6,128 nt of DNA from Candidatus Aminicenantota bacterium (GTDB taxonomy: Bacteria; Acidobacteriota; Aminicenantia; UBA2199). Numbering within the stretch: position 1 is the first letter of the stretch; each line of letters starts with the position of its first letter. The position numbers and the translations under genes are program-made. This document shows, piece after piece, positions 1-6,128 of the stretch. The notes beneath the pieces were generated by a model. The model saw only the letters and a list, made by a program, of their open reading frames with translations, did no database searches and was not told the DNA's origin. The stretch spans positions 1,884,516 through 1,890,643 of the forward strand of contig CP070627.1 of NCBI GenBank assembly GCA_020355945.1, written 5' to 3'.

Positions 1-1599
1 CGGGTTTAAGCTGAGAAAATTGCCGAATCTTAGATTGAGAGCCAATGAACCGTCAATATTAGAGGTAAAGGTCTTGGATTCGGTTTTTCCCAGGCCAATA
101 GTGATACTGTTACTGCCGGATACATAGCCCAGGGTGCCGGAATACTTGATGGTATCCATGTCTTCGGACCCGGTTAGCATGCCCGTGGATTCATCATAAT
201 CCAGGTTATCCAGGGAAAATTTCGCCCCTAACTGGATATGGTTAGCCACTAACCAATCAAAACCCGCTTCAATATTTTTATTATGCAGCATGGGCAGGAC
301 TTCACTGGTAATTTCGGTTTTTTGATCCCTGTAGTTAAGGTTAAGGGAAAAGGATTTGATAACCAGTCCGATATTGGAGTTCAAGCCTTCCCGGTCATTT
401 TGTAAAAACAAATTAGCAATCGAATTAAATTTTTCCCCGATTTTATTGTAATCAACGTGAGCGCTGAGTATGCCGCGGTAAAAATTCGCTTCCGCCCGCC
501 AGGCCGTGTCGCTCTCTTTTTCAATCGCGGCACTGTCAGCACCACTGCCAAAACTACTGTGGGCAAACTCACCTTTTAACTGCAGTTGGTTATTCAATAA
601 ATTGAGTTCACCCCAAATGGAATACACATTGCCTTCGCGGTAAGCCTCTTCGGTACTGACCACGGTCTTACTGTCCAGGTTGTCTTTACCGGTCATAAAC
701 ATCCCGCGGACTTTGAAAATGGAACCGATATTAATCCCGGCTGTGGCTCCGAAGATATTGGCATTGGTGTCAGGAATGCCAAAGCCCTCAAACCCGGTTT
801 TCTCTTGTGCGTTGGTGAAAAAAGAACTCAAGTATAATGTCTTTCCTTCCATTTCATAACGAAGACCCCGGCGGCTAAAAGAGGCGGTAAATTCCGTGTT
901 ACTAATGGAAAGGTCTCCCACGGCAAAAGTGTGACTGCCCGCTTTAAACCTCACCTTCATGTCGGAAAGATTGAATTTGCTCTCTGTGTCACCGGGATTG
1001 TGCATGTAAGAGACATTGGTGTCAAAATCAAATTCGTATTTCTCCTCGGAAATATTCCGGTAAAGCCTGATATTGCCCGTGGCATCAAATTTTTCACCGG
1101 GAAATTCCGAGTCGTCATGAATCCGGGTCGTGGTGGAAAGGGAGGGGCTTATTTTTATTGGGAACCCCATTTTGGTAACACCACCGCTCCCCGTTTCCTG
1201 GCCTGCATCCAAAAAGTAAATCTCCGGGGACTCCTTGTCTGTAAAATCCTCGATAGTAAATACCGGCGAAATAGACCTGGAAATACTCGAACCACTTTCA
1301 ACAATGAAATATTCAATGGTGCTGCCGTAAAGATTGTCAGTGGATAATTGATAATAAACATTACCCTCTTTATCCAGTTTCATCTTTCGTACCTGGTAGT
1401 TTTTCTAACCTTCGGCCCTGTAGTAAATGTAAAAATCCTTTTCTTTTTTCAAGGTATTGATCTTAATCACCAGTGCATGATCTAGCTTCTCTACCCTGGG
1501 GAGATAACCGGAAAATGTGTAACTCCCATGAGCCCCGGAAATCAACACTAAACCGTTACATAATAACAAAATTAAAAAAACCATCCATTTTTCTTTCAT
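1..1599 (-). CDS. Exported outer-membrane beta-barrel protein, interrupted by an in-frame TAG; 3' end beyond the window
   Basis: Reading leftward from the ATG at 1599-1597, all 533 codons to base 1 stay in one frame with a single stop, TAG at codon 65. Residues 1 to about 23 are a signal peptide (KEK, then a hydrophobic run, ending near ISGAHG). Residues about 25-125 look like a small beta-sandwich: 'DFYIYYRAEG', the TAG, 'KNYQVRKM', then 'GSTIEYFIVESG', a pattern familiar from Ig/Fn3-like modules at the N-terminus of surface proteins. From about 145 onward there are alternating polar/hydrophobic strands rich in aromatic residues and N/D/G turns, as in outer-membrane barrels, including 'FAVGDLSISNTEF' (225-237). 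I do not recognise the exact family. A GGAG ribosome site supports the 1599 start. ATG at codon 73 could serve as a restart after the TAG, but that product would lack the signal peptide. The gene lies 131 bases downstream of the PKD gene on the same strand. Barrel nature is inferred; coding and frame continuity are seen directly. Confidence 0.82.
1405..1407 (-). other. In-frame TAG (amber) codon inside the barrel gene
   Basis: Codon 65 of the frame that begins at 1599 reads TAG. The 64 codons before it encode a signal peptide and the first half of a beta-sandwich; the 468 codons after it are open in the same frame to the window edge. The flanking residues (YYRAEG before, KNYQVRKM after) join without any gap or frame change, so a single base substitution, for example GAG or CAG to TAG, is enough to explain it. 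The GT-C gene in this window also ends in TAG, with a TGA two codons later, so that ending does not settle whether TAG is always read as stop here. Confidence 0.95.
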
Positions 1600-1605
1600 G
1601 TTTCA

Positions 1606-1609
1606 CTCC
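1606..1609 (-). promoter_or_regulatory. Ribosome binding site of the barrel gene
   Basis: GGAG on the minus strand lies six bases upstream of the ATG at 1599. It decides the start: it places the signal peptide at the N-terminus and shows that the short segment before the TAG is the true beginning of the gene. The internal ATG at 1383-1381 has only a weak AGGT upstream. Confidence 0.75.
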
Positions 1610-1619
1610 ATGGTTTTTT

Positions 1620-1655
1620 AGCCACGAAGGTACATACCCCTGTATCCTTGTGGCT
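1620..1655. repeat. Imperfect inverted repeat in the barrel gene leader
   Basis: Arms 1620-1634 and 1641-1655 face each other around a six-base loop (taccc-c). Twelve of fifteen positions are Watson-Crick pairs; two more are G-T wobbles when read on the plus strand and one is a mismatch. The outer arm 'agccacgaaggt' resembles the start of the repeat at 3510 ('gccacagaggt'), suggesting the same family. On the minus strand, the direction of transcription here, the hairpin is followed by A residues and not T, so it is not an intrinsic terminator for the PKD gene. It would sit in the 5' leader of the barrel mRNA. Confidence 0.6.
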
Positions 1656-1682
1656 GCTGTTTATTTTTTCCATTACCTCAAA

Positions 1683-1711
1683 TTTATAACCAAATTGAAA
1701 AATAAATGCAA
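1683..1711 (-). promoter_or_regulatory. Possible sigma-70-type promoter for the barrel gene
   Basis: On the minus strand TTGCAT (1711-1706) and TATAAA (1688-1683) are separated by exactly 17 bases. The -10 box matches the consensus at five of six positions; the -35 is weak, with only its TTG matching. It would give a leader of roughly 75 bases containing the hairpin at 1620-1655. The region is AT-rich, so chance matches are likely; co-transcription with the PKD gene is the alternative. Confidence 0.3.
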
Positions 1712-1730
1712 TATCTATCATGAAAAAAAA

Positions 1731-3425
1731 TTATTTTACCAATTTAAAGGAAGAGATTTCAGAAACGGTTAATAAGTCTCCACCGGGTGTTAATGCCCTT
1801 ACCTGCCAGTATATCCAGGTTCCTTTTTTGTTTTTATCGCGCAATGATGATAAATCCAGACGGTATTGGTTTTGTTTGCCCGCATCTTTCCATTTCGAGG
1901 ATATCTGTTCATCGGTTAAAAATTGAATGGGTATTTCCGAAACAATGACCTGGTACGTGGGATTCCATTTTTTAGAGGTATAAGGATCAGGCCATCTCCA
2001 CTGCAATTGCAGGGACTCCTGCCAGGGAACCCTGGCACCTGGTCCAGGGGATTGGATTTGCAGGGCATCAGCCTCTGTAACAAAATACCGGATATTGGGT
2101 ATACCCCGGGTAAATGTGTAATTGGTAAAGGCAATGGTGAAATCGTGGATACCTGCGTCTTTTAGCGGTAAAGCCGGCACTGCATTGCCTTTCAGTTCAC
2201 CGATTTTGTTTTCATGGAGCAAAAGGCTGAAAAGCCCGATGGGCTGACCGTCCAATATCCATTTTCCCCTGAGAATTCCCCGGCCCAATGCTTTCATTCT
2301 TACATAATAGGCAGGCGGTGATTGTCTTAAAGGCGCTACCTGGTAATATTTTCCATTGGTAAAAGCGATCTCCAGCAAATTCAATCGGAAGTTGGGACTC
2401 AATTCACTGACAATGAGGTTAGTGGAAAAGGTTTTTTGACTGGTACCGTTAAAATCACGGGCAGTTACCTTAAATCGACCGGTTTGTTGGTACACGTGGG
2501 TTTCTCTTTTTGAACCATTGGTTTTGCCGGTACCGTCTCCGAAGTTCCAGGTTACAGTGGGGCCTCTGAATTGAACCGCCTCAAACCATACAGCTTCTTC
2601 CGGCAGTGCAAAGTCAAGCGAGCTTTTTAATTGCCGGTTATCCGGTTTTACTGTAATTTTTTGGGTTAAGGGGGGATATCTTCCTGATCTGTCCGTTACT
2701 CTCACCGTCACCATACCTGCTCGTTTAAAGACAGCGGTTTTGATGGAAAGACCGGAAGCTCGCTGCCCATCGGAAAATTCCCAGGTATAATCACCTCCCG
2801 GTGCGTTTTTTAATTGCAATTCTGCCGCTTCACCGGCAATGATCTCTTTGGGCACCACAATGGAGCGGTTATCTTTATTGATGGTGATGGGTTTGATGAT
2901 TTTTTTGGTTCCCCTGCCGCCAAAATCAACCGCTTTTACCGTAAAGGTGCCGCTTCGGTTATAGATATGTGTTACGGAGCGGCCCAGTTTTTGATCTTTG
3001 CCGTCCCCAAAGTCCCAACGAACAGACCGGTCGATAAAATTCCTGGCCTCCATTTCAACCGGGACCCCGGGGTAAAACGCCTGGCCGAAGATGACAATTT
3101 CCCTGTCGTCTTTTACGATCTTTATCCGCTTTGTAATGAATTTTTCCAATTTTCCTTCCAGGTAAAAGACCTTTACATTGAATGTCCCTCTTCCTTTAAA
3201 TACATGGGTAATTCTCCTGCTGCCAATCTTAGTCGTGCCGTCACCAAACTCCCATCTGAATCTTGATGAATTGATGCCTTTCACTTCAAAGAGAATTTCC
3301 GTTCCTTCAAACAAAAATTCCGGTGCTGAGGGAAGAATTATTTCTGCGGCGTTTGTATTTGCACCCGGGACTAAAAACACCAAAGCCAGGAGGATCAGTA
3401 AATAATGATAAATATTTTTTTTCAT
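1731..3425 (-). CDS. Secreted protein with four PKD-type repeats and a C-terminal Fn3-like domain
   Basis: The 564-residue product begins with a Sec signal peptide (MKKN, hydrophobic core 8-21, likely cleavage near residue 27). Four PKD/polycystin-like beta-sandwich modules follow, at about 30-107, 108-187, 188-264 and 265-340. Each carries the W-x-F-x-D-G signature: WEFGDGTT (58-65), WDFGDGKD (137-144), WEFSDGQR (215-222, with G replaced by S) and WNFGDGTG (293-300). In repeats 1, 2 and 4 it is followed by the typical 'TH-V/I-F/Y...G-x-F-x-V' strand. The first three modules end in a D-D/N-R linker. Residues 341-450 are a further beta-rich stretch I do not recognise. About 455-563 resembles an Fn3-type domain ('LQLQWRWPD...YQVIVSE...WIYWQVRAL'). 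No lipobox, membrane anchor or catalytic motif is visible, so a binding or structural role outside the cytoplasm is inferred. An AGAGGT ribosome site precedes the start. The stop is TAA. The barrel gene follows on the same strand. Confidence 0.88.
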   Translation of the reverse strand: MKKNIYHYLLILLALVFLVPGANTNAAEIILPSAPEFLFEGTEILFEVKGINSSRFRWEFGDGTTKIGSRRITHVFKGRGTFNVKVFYLEGKLEKFITKRIKIVKDDREIVIFGQAFYPGVPVEMEARNFIDRSVRWDFGDGKDQKLGRSVTHIYNRSGTFTVKAVDFGGRGTKKIIKPITINKDNRSIVVPKEIIAGEAAELQLKNAPGGDYTWEFSDGQRASGLSIKTAVFKRAGMVTVRVTDRSGRYPPLTQKITVKPDNRQLKSSLDFALPEEAVWFEAVQFRGPTVTWNFGDGTGKTNGSKRETHVYQQTGRFKVTARDFNGTSQKTFSTNLIVSELSPNFRLNLLEIAFTNGKYYQVAPLRQSPPAYYVRMKALGRGILRGKWILDGQPIGLFSLLLHENKIGELKGNAVPALPLKDAGIHDFTIAFTNYTFTRGIPNIRYFVTEADALQIQSPGPGARVPWQESLQLQWRWPDPYTSKKWNPTYQVIVSEIPIQFLTDEQISSKWKDAGKQNQYRLDLSSLRDKNKKGTWIYWQVRALTPGGDLLTVSEISSFKLVK

Positions 3426-3430
3426 TTTGT

Positions 3431-3436
3431 ACCTCT
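3431..3436 (-). promoter_or_regulatory. Ribosome binding site of the PKD gene
   Basis: AGAGGT on the minus strand contains GAGG six bases upstream of the ATG at 3425. It supports that start, which puts a normal signal peptide at the N-terminus. Confidence 0.7.
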
Positions 3437-3509
3437 TCTGTTGTAACTAGAATAGAAGAACCCGGGAAAAATCTCATATTTTTTTAGTTCCAGGCATAAA
3501 AAATGTTTA

Positions 3510-3583
3510 GCCACAGAGGTCACAGAGAGCACAGAGAGTGATTTTTTTACTCTGTGTCATCGTTATAACGTGACCCCTGTGGC
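3510..3583. repeat. Hairpin-forming repeat with 9-base period
   Basis: The ends pair as 'gccacagaggtcac' (3510-3523) with 'gtgacccctgtggc' (3570-3583), 13 of 14 bases. An inner stem pairs 'cacagag' (3530-3536) with 'ctctgtg' (3550-3556). The left arm is itself a tandem of 9-base units: cacagaggt (3512-3520), then cacagagag twice (3521-3529 and 3530-3538). A run of A residues follows on the plus strand, so it does not resemble a terminator in that direction. On the minus strand it is followed by 'taaacattttttatg', but both flanking genes are transcribed away from it, so it has no transcript to end. It is most likely a dispersed intergenic repeat; a regulatory or small-RNA role is not excluded. 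Confidence 0.75.
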
Positions 3584-3731
3584 AAAAAAATATTCTGCCA
3601 GGAAATGGCAAGATTTTACGATCAGGTAACCATACTTCCTTCACCGTTTACTTTTTATTAAAAATTTGATATATATAACGCGGTAATGTCAATTATCATT
3701 TTGGTGAATGATTGAGGGCAGGTGATTACCC

Positions 3732-3736
3732 GGAGG
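3732..3736 (+). promoter_or_regulatory. Ribosome binding site deciding the GT-C gene start
   Basis: GGAGG lies 11 bases before the ATG at 3748, a slightly long spacing but a full-strength core. The same frame is open back to a TTG at 3712, which would add 12 residues and put this site inside the gene. The ATG is therefore preferred. Confidence 0.65.
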
Positions 3737-3747
3737 AAGTAATAATT

Positions 3748-5880
3748 ATGAGAAATAGATTAAACTTCATTTGGGTTCGCGTCCGTGAATTAAGCGAGTT
3801 ACGTGGATTACGTGTATTACGTGAACACCTATTGGTGATATTATTCTTCCTGTTGATCATTTTTGCTGTTTATCCCGGTCTGTTTATCCATTTTTCTACT
3901 GCTGTGATGCGCAGTGAAATAGGGGATTTAAGAACTGAGTTGAGTATTATCTCTCACAGTATTCATGCACCTTTGACTCAACTTTATCACTTGCCTGTCT
4001 GTTACCCGGAATCCTATATGCTGACCAAATGCCCTCCACTTTTCGGTGTATCACTGTTTATTAAATTGTTCGGGGTAATGGGTCTCAGTCTGATCCAGGG
4101 TTACAATTTATACATTATTCTATCATTGGCGGCAGGAGCCTGGGGGACATATTTATTAATCAAAGAATTTGTTCATACACGATTTTTCCCGCTGCTCTTC
4201 TCCACTATATATATCCTCCATAATTTAAATTACATTCACTTTGCCTGGCCTCATAATCTCAGCCGTTTTTACCTCCCCTTTATTTTTCTCTTTTTAGCCA
4301 GGTATTTTAAAACAGGTAAAAAATCCGCTGCCGTGGCTGCGGCTCTTTTCTCTTTCCTGCAAACATTAGTATGCCTCTATTACGGGTTTTTTTTGTGGGC
4401 GTTGTTGATTCCACTTTTTTTAATCTTCGGGTTAATATTTAGAGTTGTTTCATTTGCCCAACTGCGCTTCCCTCTCCTCTGCCTGGCAGTGGCATTAATA
4501 CTCATCTTTTTAACCTTCTATCCGTATATCAGCCAGAATACCGCTGCAGTCAAACATTTTGACGGGAAATTAATCCGGGTGGAGGAGTTGTTTGCCAATG
4601 CCAGGATCTTCGCATTGGCCTGGGGAATACCAAAGAATATCACCCTTCGTCTATTTCCCGGGATTGTATTTACCATTTTCGGATTACTCTTTTTTGTATC
4701 TTTTCTTGAGAAAAGAAAACGTTTAACCGGGGGAGTACTGGTATTTTTCCTTATATTGATGTGTTACCTGGTCTATGCCAATCGTATATTGCTTAACCTG
4801 GTTTTCATGGTGTTTTTGGTTTTCCTGGTTTACTTAACTGCCCGGGGCTGGAAACAGATGAACCAATGGGAAAAGCTTTTACTCCTGGTATTTGTGACTG
4901 CTTCTGCTTTTTTGTTTAAATTTACTTTCCCGGCCTTTTTGGAATCCCTTGTTCCCTTTAAGCTCGTGTATTGGCTGCTGCCTGTTGGCGGGTTCTCTTC
5001 TATGAAACGAAACTTAATACTGCTGCTTCCCTTTTTTGCAGTTCTTGCATCAATTGGTGCGGCAAGGCTTTTCCCGGGGATTCACCAGTTAAAAGCCTAC
5101 AAAAAACGCATTATATTTACTATACTTTTAATTCTACTGGCAGTGGAGAATATCTACAATCCGCTCCGTTCACTGGGGTATCACCCGTCTCTAATGAAGC
5201 CGCTTCCACCAAAGGCGGAGGTTTACCGCCATCTGCCTTTTAATGCCAATAAAGTGGTACTGGAAATTCCTTATTATTTCCGCAGACCGCTAAAAAATGC
5301 TCTCTATATGCTCAACTGGCGTTTCCATCAAAATTACTTACTCAACGGCAAAGTAACCATTGTCCCCAGGACATATTACCGCAAACTGTCCAGGATTATC
5401 GGTAAATTCCACCTGGAATTTCCCACACAGAAAGCATTAAAGCAGTTGATCCGCGATTATTCCGTATCATATATTATTATTCATTGGGATTTGTTAGCGG
5501 CATACCAGGGCTATTACCGAAGCACTATTCCCAGGCAAGAGATTCTTAAACGAATCCGTCAATTGAACCGCTATGCAGTAGTTTTATATGAAGATTCAAC
5601 CCATATCCTGGTAAAGCTCCGGGAAAATTTTCCTCTTTCAACCGTGGTTCGCACCTATTCCTATTTTCACCTCAAACACTATTCCCTGGAAATAAAACTT
5701 GCTGAGAAATATGAAGGATCCCTGCGTGTTCTGCTCAATGATAAATTGGTTCAATGTATCCGCTGTAGTGGTTCAAATATTGCGCTTGACCTGGGTCAAG
5801 AGGAATTGTTAGAATCCGGCAACAAATTGGAACTTCAATTTGATCAGGATGTTAATCTTATAGACATCGAGATTATTTAG
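3748..5880 (+). CDS. Polytopic GT-C/YfhO-like membrane protein, probable lipid-linked glycosyltransferase
   Basis: The 710-residue product (from the ATG) has about 11-13 hydrophobic segments between residues 27 and 473 and a soluble C-terminal part, about 476-710. TM1 lies at about 27-47. A large loop at about 48-110 ('APLTQLYHLPVCYP' at 74-87) follows, then 'YNLYIILSLAAGAWGTYLLIKEF' split over 119-141 and 'WPHNLSRFYLPFIFLFLARYF' over 167-187. This order matches a common family of uncharacterised GT-C-fold/YfhO-type proteins, in which the first loop holds the acidic catalytic site; D60 or E64 are candidates, unproven. The soluble part has the family's 'VYRHLPF...VVLEIPYY...YMLNWRFHQNYLLNG' pattern (492-534) and 'YSVSYIIIHWD' (571-581). 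A last beta-rich stretch (about 640-710) may be a small sandwich domain. Such enzymes use polyprenyl-phosphate sugars at the outer face of the inner membrane; donor and acceptor here are unknown. Residues 10-27 are encoded by a 9-base tandem repeat. The stop is TAG, followed two codons on by an in-frame TGA. Confidence 0.8.
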   Translation: MRNRLNFIWVRVRELSELRGLRVLREHLLVILFFLLIIFAVYPGLFIHFSTAVMRSEIGDLRTELSIISHSIHAPLTQLYHLPVCYPESYMLTKCPPLFGVSLFIKLFGVMGLSLIQGYNLYIILSLAAGAWGTYLLIKEFVHTRFFPLLFSTIYILHNLNYIHFAWPHNLSRFYLPFIFLFLARYFKTGKKSAAVAAALFSFLQTLVCLYYGFFLWALLIPLFLIFGLIFRVVSFAQLRFPLLCLAVALILIFLTFYPYISQNTAAVKHFDGKLIRVEELFANARIFALAWGIPKNITLRLFPGIVFTIFGLLFFVSFLEKRKRLTGGVLVFFLILMCYLVYANRILLNLVFMVFLVFLVYLTARGWKQMNQWEKLLLLVFVTASAFLFKFTFPAFLESLVPFKLVYWLLPVGGFSSMKRNLILLLPFFAVLASIGAARLFPGIHQLKAYKKRIIFTILLILLAVENIYNPLRSLGYHPSLMKPLPPKAEVYRHLPFNANKVVLEIPYYFRRPLKNALYMLNWRFHQNYLLNGKVTIVPRTYYRKLSRIIGKFHLEFPTQKALKQLIRDYSVSYIIIHWDLLAAYQGYYRSTIPRQEILKRIRQLNRYAVVLYEDSTHILVKLRENFPLSTVVRTYSYFHLKHYSLEIKLAEKYEGSLRVLLNDKLVQCIRCSGSNIALDLGQEELLESGNKLELQFDQDVNLIDIEII
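3784..3828 (+). repeat. 9-base tandem repeat translated as R-x-L triplets
   Basis: Five consecutive 9-base units follow each other: cgtgaatta, agcgagtta, cgtggatta, cgtgtatta, cgtgaacac. Because the period is three codons, the frame stays open and gives REL-SEL-RGL-RVL-REH just before the first membrane segment of the GT-C protein. The 9-base period matches that of the intergenic repeat at 3512-3538, although the unit sequence differs. The Arg/Glu/Leu stretch would be a charged cytoplasmic N-terminus consistent with the positive-inside rule. Confidence 0.75.
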
Positions 5881-5893
5881 AGAAATTGATTTT

Positions 5894-5968
5894 ATGACTG
5901 CCGGGGGCAAAAAATTCATAAAAATAATTTTTATAGTGACACTTCTCGCTTTCTATTGTGTTTATTAA
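5894..5968 (+). CDS. Doubtful 24-codon hydrophobic ORF
   Basis: ATG at 5894 opens 24 codons ending in TAA. The peptide is MTAGGKKFIKI followed by a hydrophobic run IFIVTLLAFYCVY, so it resembles a short membrane peptide or a leader. There is no convincing ribosome site (only 'agaga' ten or more bases upstream). It fills most of the gap between the GT-C gene and the sigma factor gene. It contains an AT-only palindrome (5918-5934, ataaaaat/a/atttttat). It may be chance: AT-rich DNA readily encodes hydrophobic residues. Confidence 0.2.
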   Translation: MTAGGKKFIKIIFIVTLLAFYCVY

Positions 5969-5981
5969 TCGGAAGCTGAAA

Positions 5982-5986
5982 AAGGA
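5982..5986 (+). promoter_or_regulatory. Ribosome binding site of the sigma factor gene
   Basis: AAGGA lies eight bases upstream of the ATG at 5995, a normal spacing, and supports that start. No intrinsic terminator with a GC-rich stem and T-run is visible between the GT-C stop and this point, so read-through from the upstream gene is possible. Confidence 0.65.
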
Positions 5987-5994
5987 AACAGTAA

Positions 5995-6128
5995 ATGCAA
6001 GGTAATGAAAAATTTGATATCGATGTCGAAGCATATTACATACGTTATGGACCGATGGTACTCAGGAGATGCCGTATGATGCTGGGAAATGAAGAACAGG
6101 CATTGGATGCCATGCAGGAGGTTTTTGT
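5995..6128 (+). CDS. ECF-type RNA polymerase sigma factor, N-terminal fragment cut by the window edge
   Basis: Forty-four complete codons are visible. After a short acidic start (MQGNEKFDIDVEAYY) the sequence runs 'RYGPMVLRRCRMMLGNEEQA' and 'LDAMQEVFV'. This is the region 2.1-2.2 pattern of group 4 (extracytoplasmic function) sigma factors: an aromatic residue plus G-P-x-V-x-R-R-C-R helix, a short L-G-x-E-E turn, and the D-A-x-Q-E-V-F helix that contacts the core enzyme clamp. Region 2.4 and region 4 lie beyond the window, as would any adjacent anti-sigma factor, so neither the ECF group nor the signal can be assigned. The gene starts 114 bases after the GT-C stop on the same strand. Confidence 0.85.
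   Translation, partial: MQGNEKFDIDVEAYYIRYGPMVLRRCRMMLGNEEQALDAMQEVF

Larger units (their letters stand above)
3426..3747. other. Divergent intergenic region between the PKD and GT-C genes
   Basis: This 322-base stretch separates two divergent genes, so it should hold promoters for both. It contains the PKD ribosome site, the hairpin repeat at 3510-3583 and the GT-C ribosome site. On the plus strand TATAAC (3674-3679) matches a -10 box at five of six positions but has no good -35 at standard spacing. TTTACT (3647-3652) with TATATA (3670-3675) at 17 bases is a weaker alternative. No promoter stands out for the minus gene. No tRNA, small-RNA signature or further coding frame was recognised. 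Confidence 0.6.

Noticed and set aside
931..1347. Plus-strand 138-codon ORF
   Set aside because: It lies entirely opposite the barrel gene, has no ribosome site and gives an unremarkable composition. The minus-strand frame here shows beta-strand periodicity and continues the signal-peptide frame.
1530..1599. Lipoprotein signal at Cys14 of the barrel protein
   Set aside because: The residues before the cysteine are L-L-L, without the small residue needed at -1. The hydrophobic core continues past it to a more normal Sec cleavage region near residue 23.
1473..1926. Overlapping plus-strand ORFs of 99 and 68 codons
   Set aside because: They span the start of the barrel gene, the AT-rich gap and the end of the PKD gene. 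They have no recognisable domain or good ribosome site and read as shadows.
2814..3266. Plus-strand 150-codon ORF
   Set aside because: It is antisense to PKD repeats 1-3, whose WxFGDG motifs make the minus-strand frame certain.
3512..3538. CRISPR array
   Set aside because: The 9-base units are directly adjacent with no spacers, and no cas gene is nearby.
3712..3747. TTG start adding 12 residues to the GT-C protein
   Set aside because: The ATG at 3748 has a GGAGG site upstream, whereas the TTG has only a weak GGTG and would bury that site in the coding region.
5918..5934. AT-only palindrome as an intrinsic terminator after the GT-C gene
   Set aside because: It has no G-C pairs, a loop of one base and no following T-run, so it would not form a stable terminator hairpin.

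Overview
The window suggests a Gram-negative, environmental-type bacterium of moderate GC. One gene encodes a predicted outer-membrane beta-barrel, and the intergenic DNA carries 9-base-period repeats of a kind I associate with environmental genomes. The style (PKD-repeat secreted protein, barrel, GT-C membrane protein, ECF sigma factor, 'gccacagagg' repeats) would fit Acidobacteriota/Aminicenantes or a deltaproteobacterial-type lineage. That assignment is a weak inference; no marker gene is present.

Layout. Minus strand, read right to left: a secreted four-repeat PKD protein (3425-1731), a 131-base gap with a plausible promoter and a hairpin, then a large exported beta-barrel protein (from 1599, running off the left edge at base 1). 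The barrel gene is one continuous reading frame of 533 codons except for a single in-frame TAG at codon 65, which falls in the middle of a conserved-looking beta-sandwich motif. It is either a recent nonsense mutation, a sequence error, or a read-through/recoded amber codon. Plus strand: a divergent 322-base intergenic region with a hairpin-forming repeat, then a 710-residue polytopic GT-C/YfhO-like membrane protein (3748-5880), a 114-base gap with a doubtful 24-codon hydrophobic ORF, and the first 44 codons of an ECF-type sigma factor (5995 to the right edge).

How the genes may work together. The PKD protein and the barrel are both exported, adjacent and co-directional, so they may form a surface or outer-membrane module; this is inference. 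The GT-C-like protein is probably involved in lipid-linked sugar transfer to a surface glycan or protein, and the sigma factor is likely a separate transcription unit or the start of a regulatory locus. No mobile element, CRISPR array, tRNA or rRNA was seen. The main items worth a second look are the amber codon and three period-9 repeats, one of which is translated as the N-terminus of the membrane protein.
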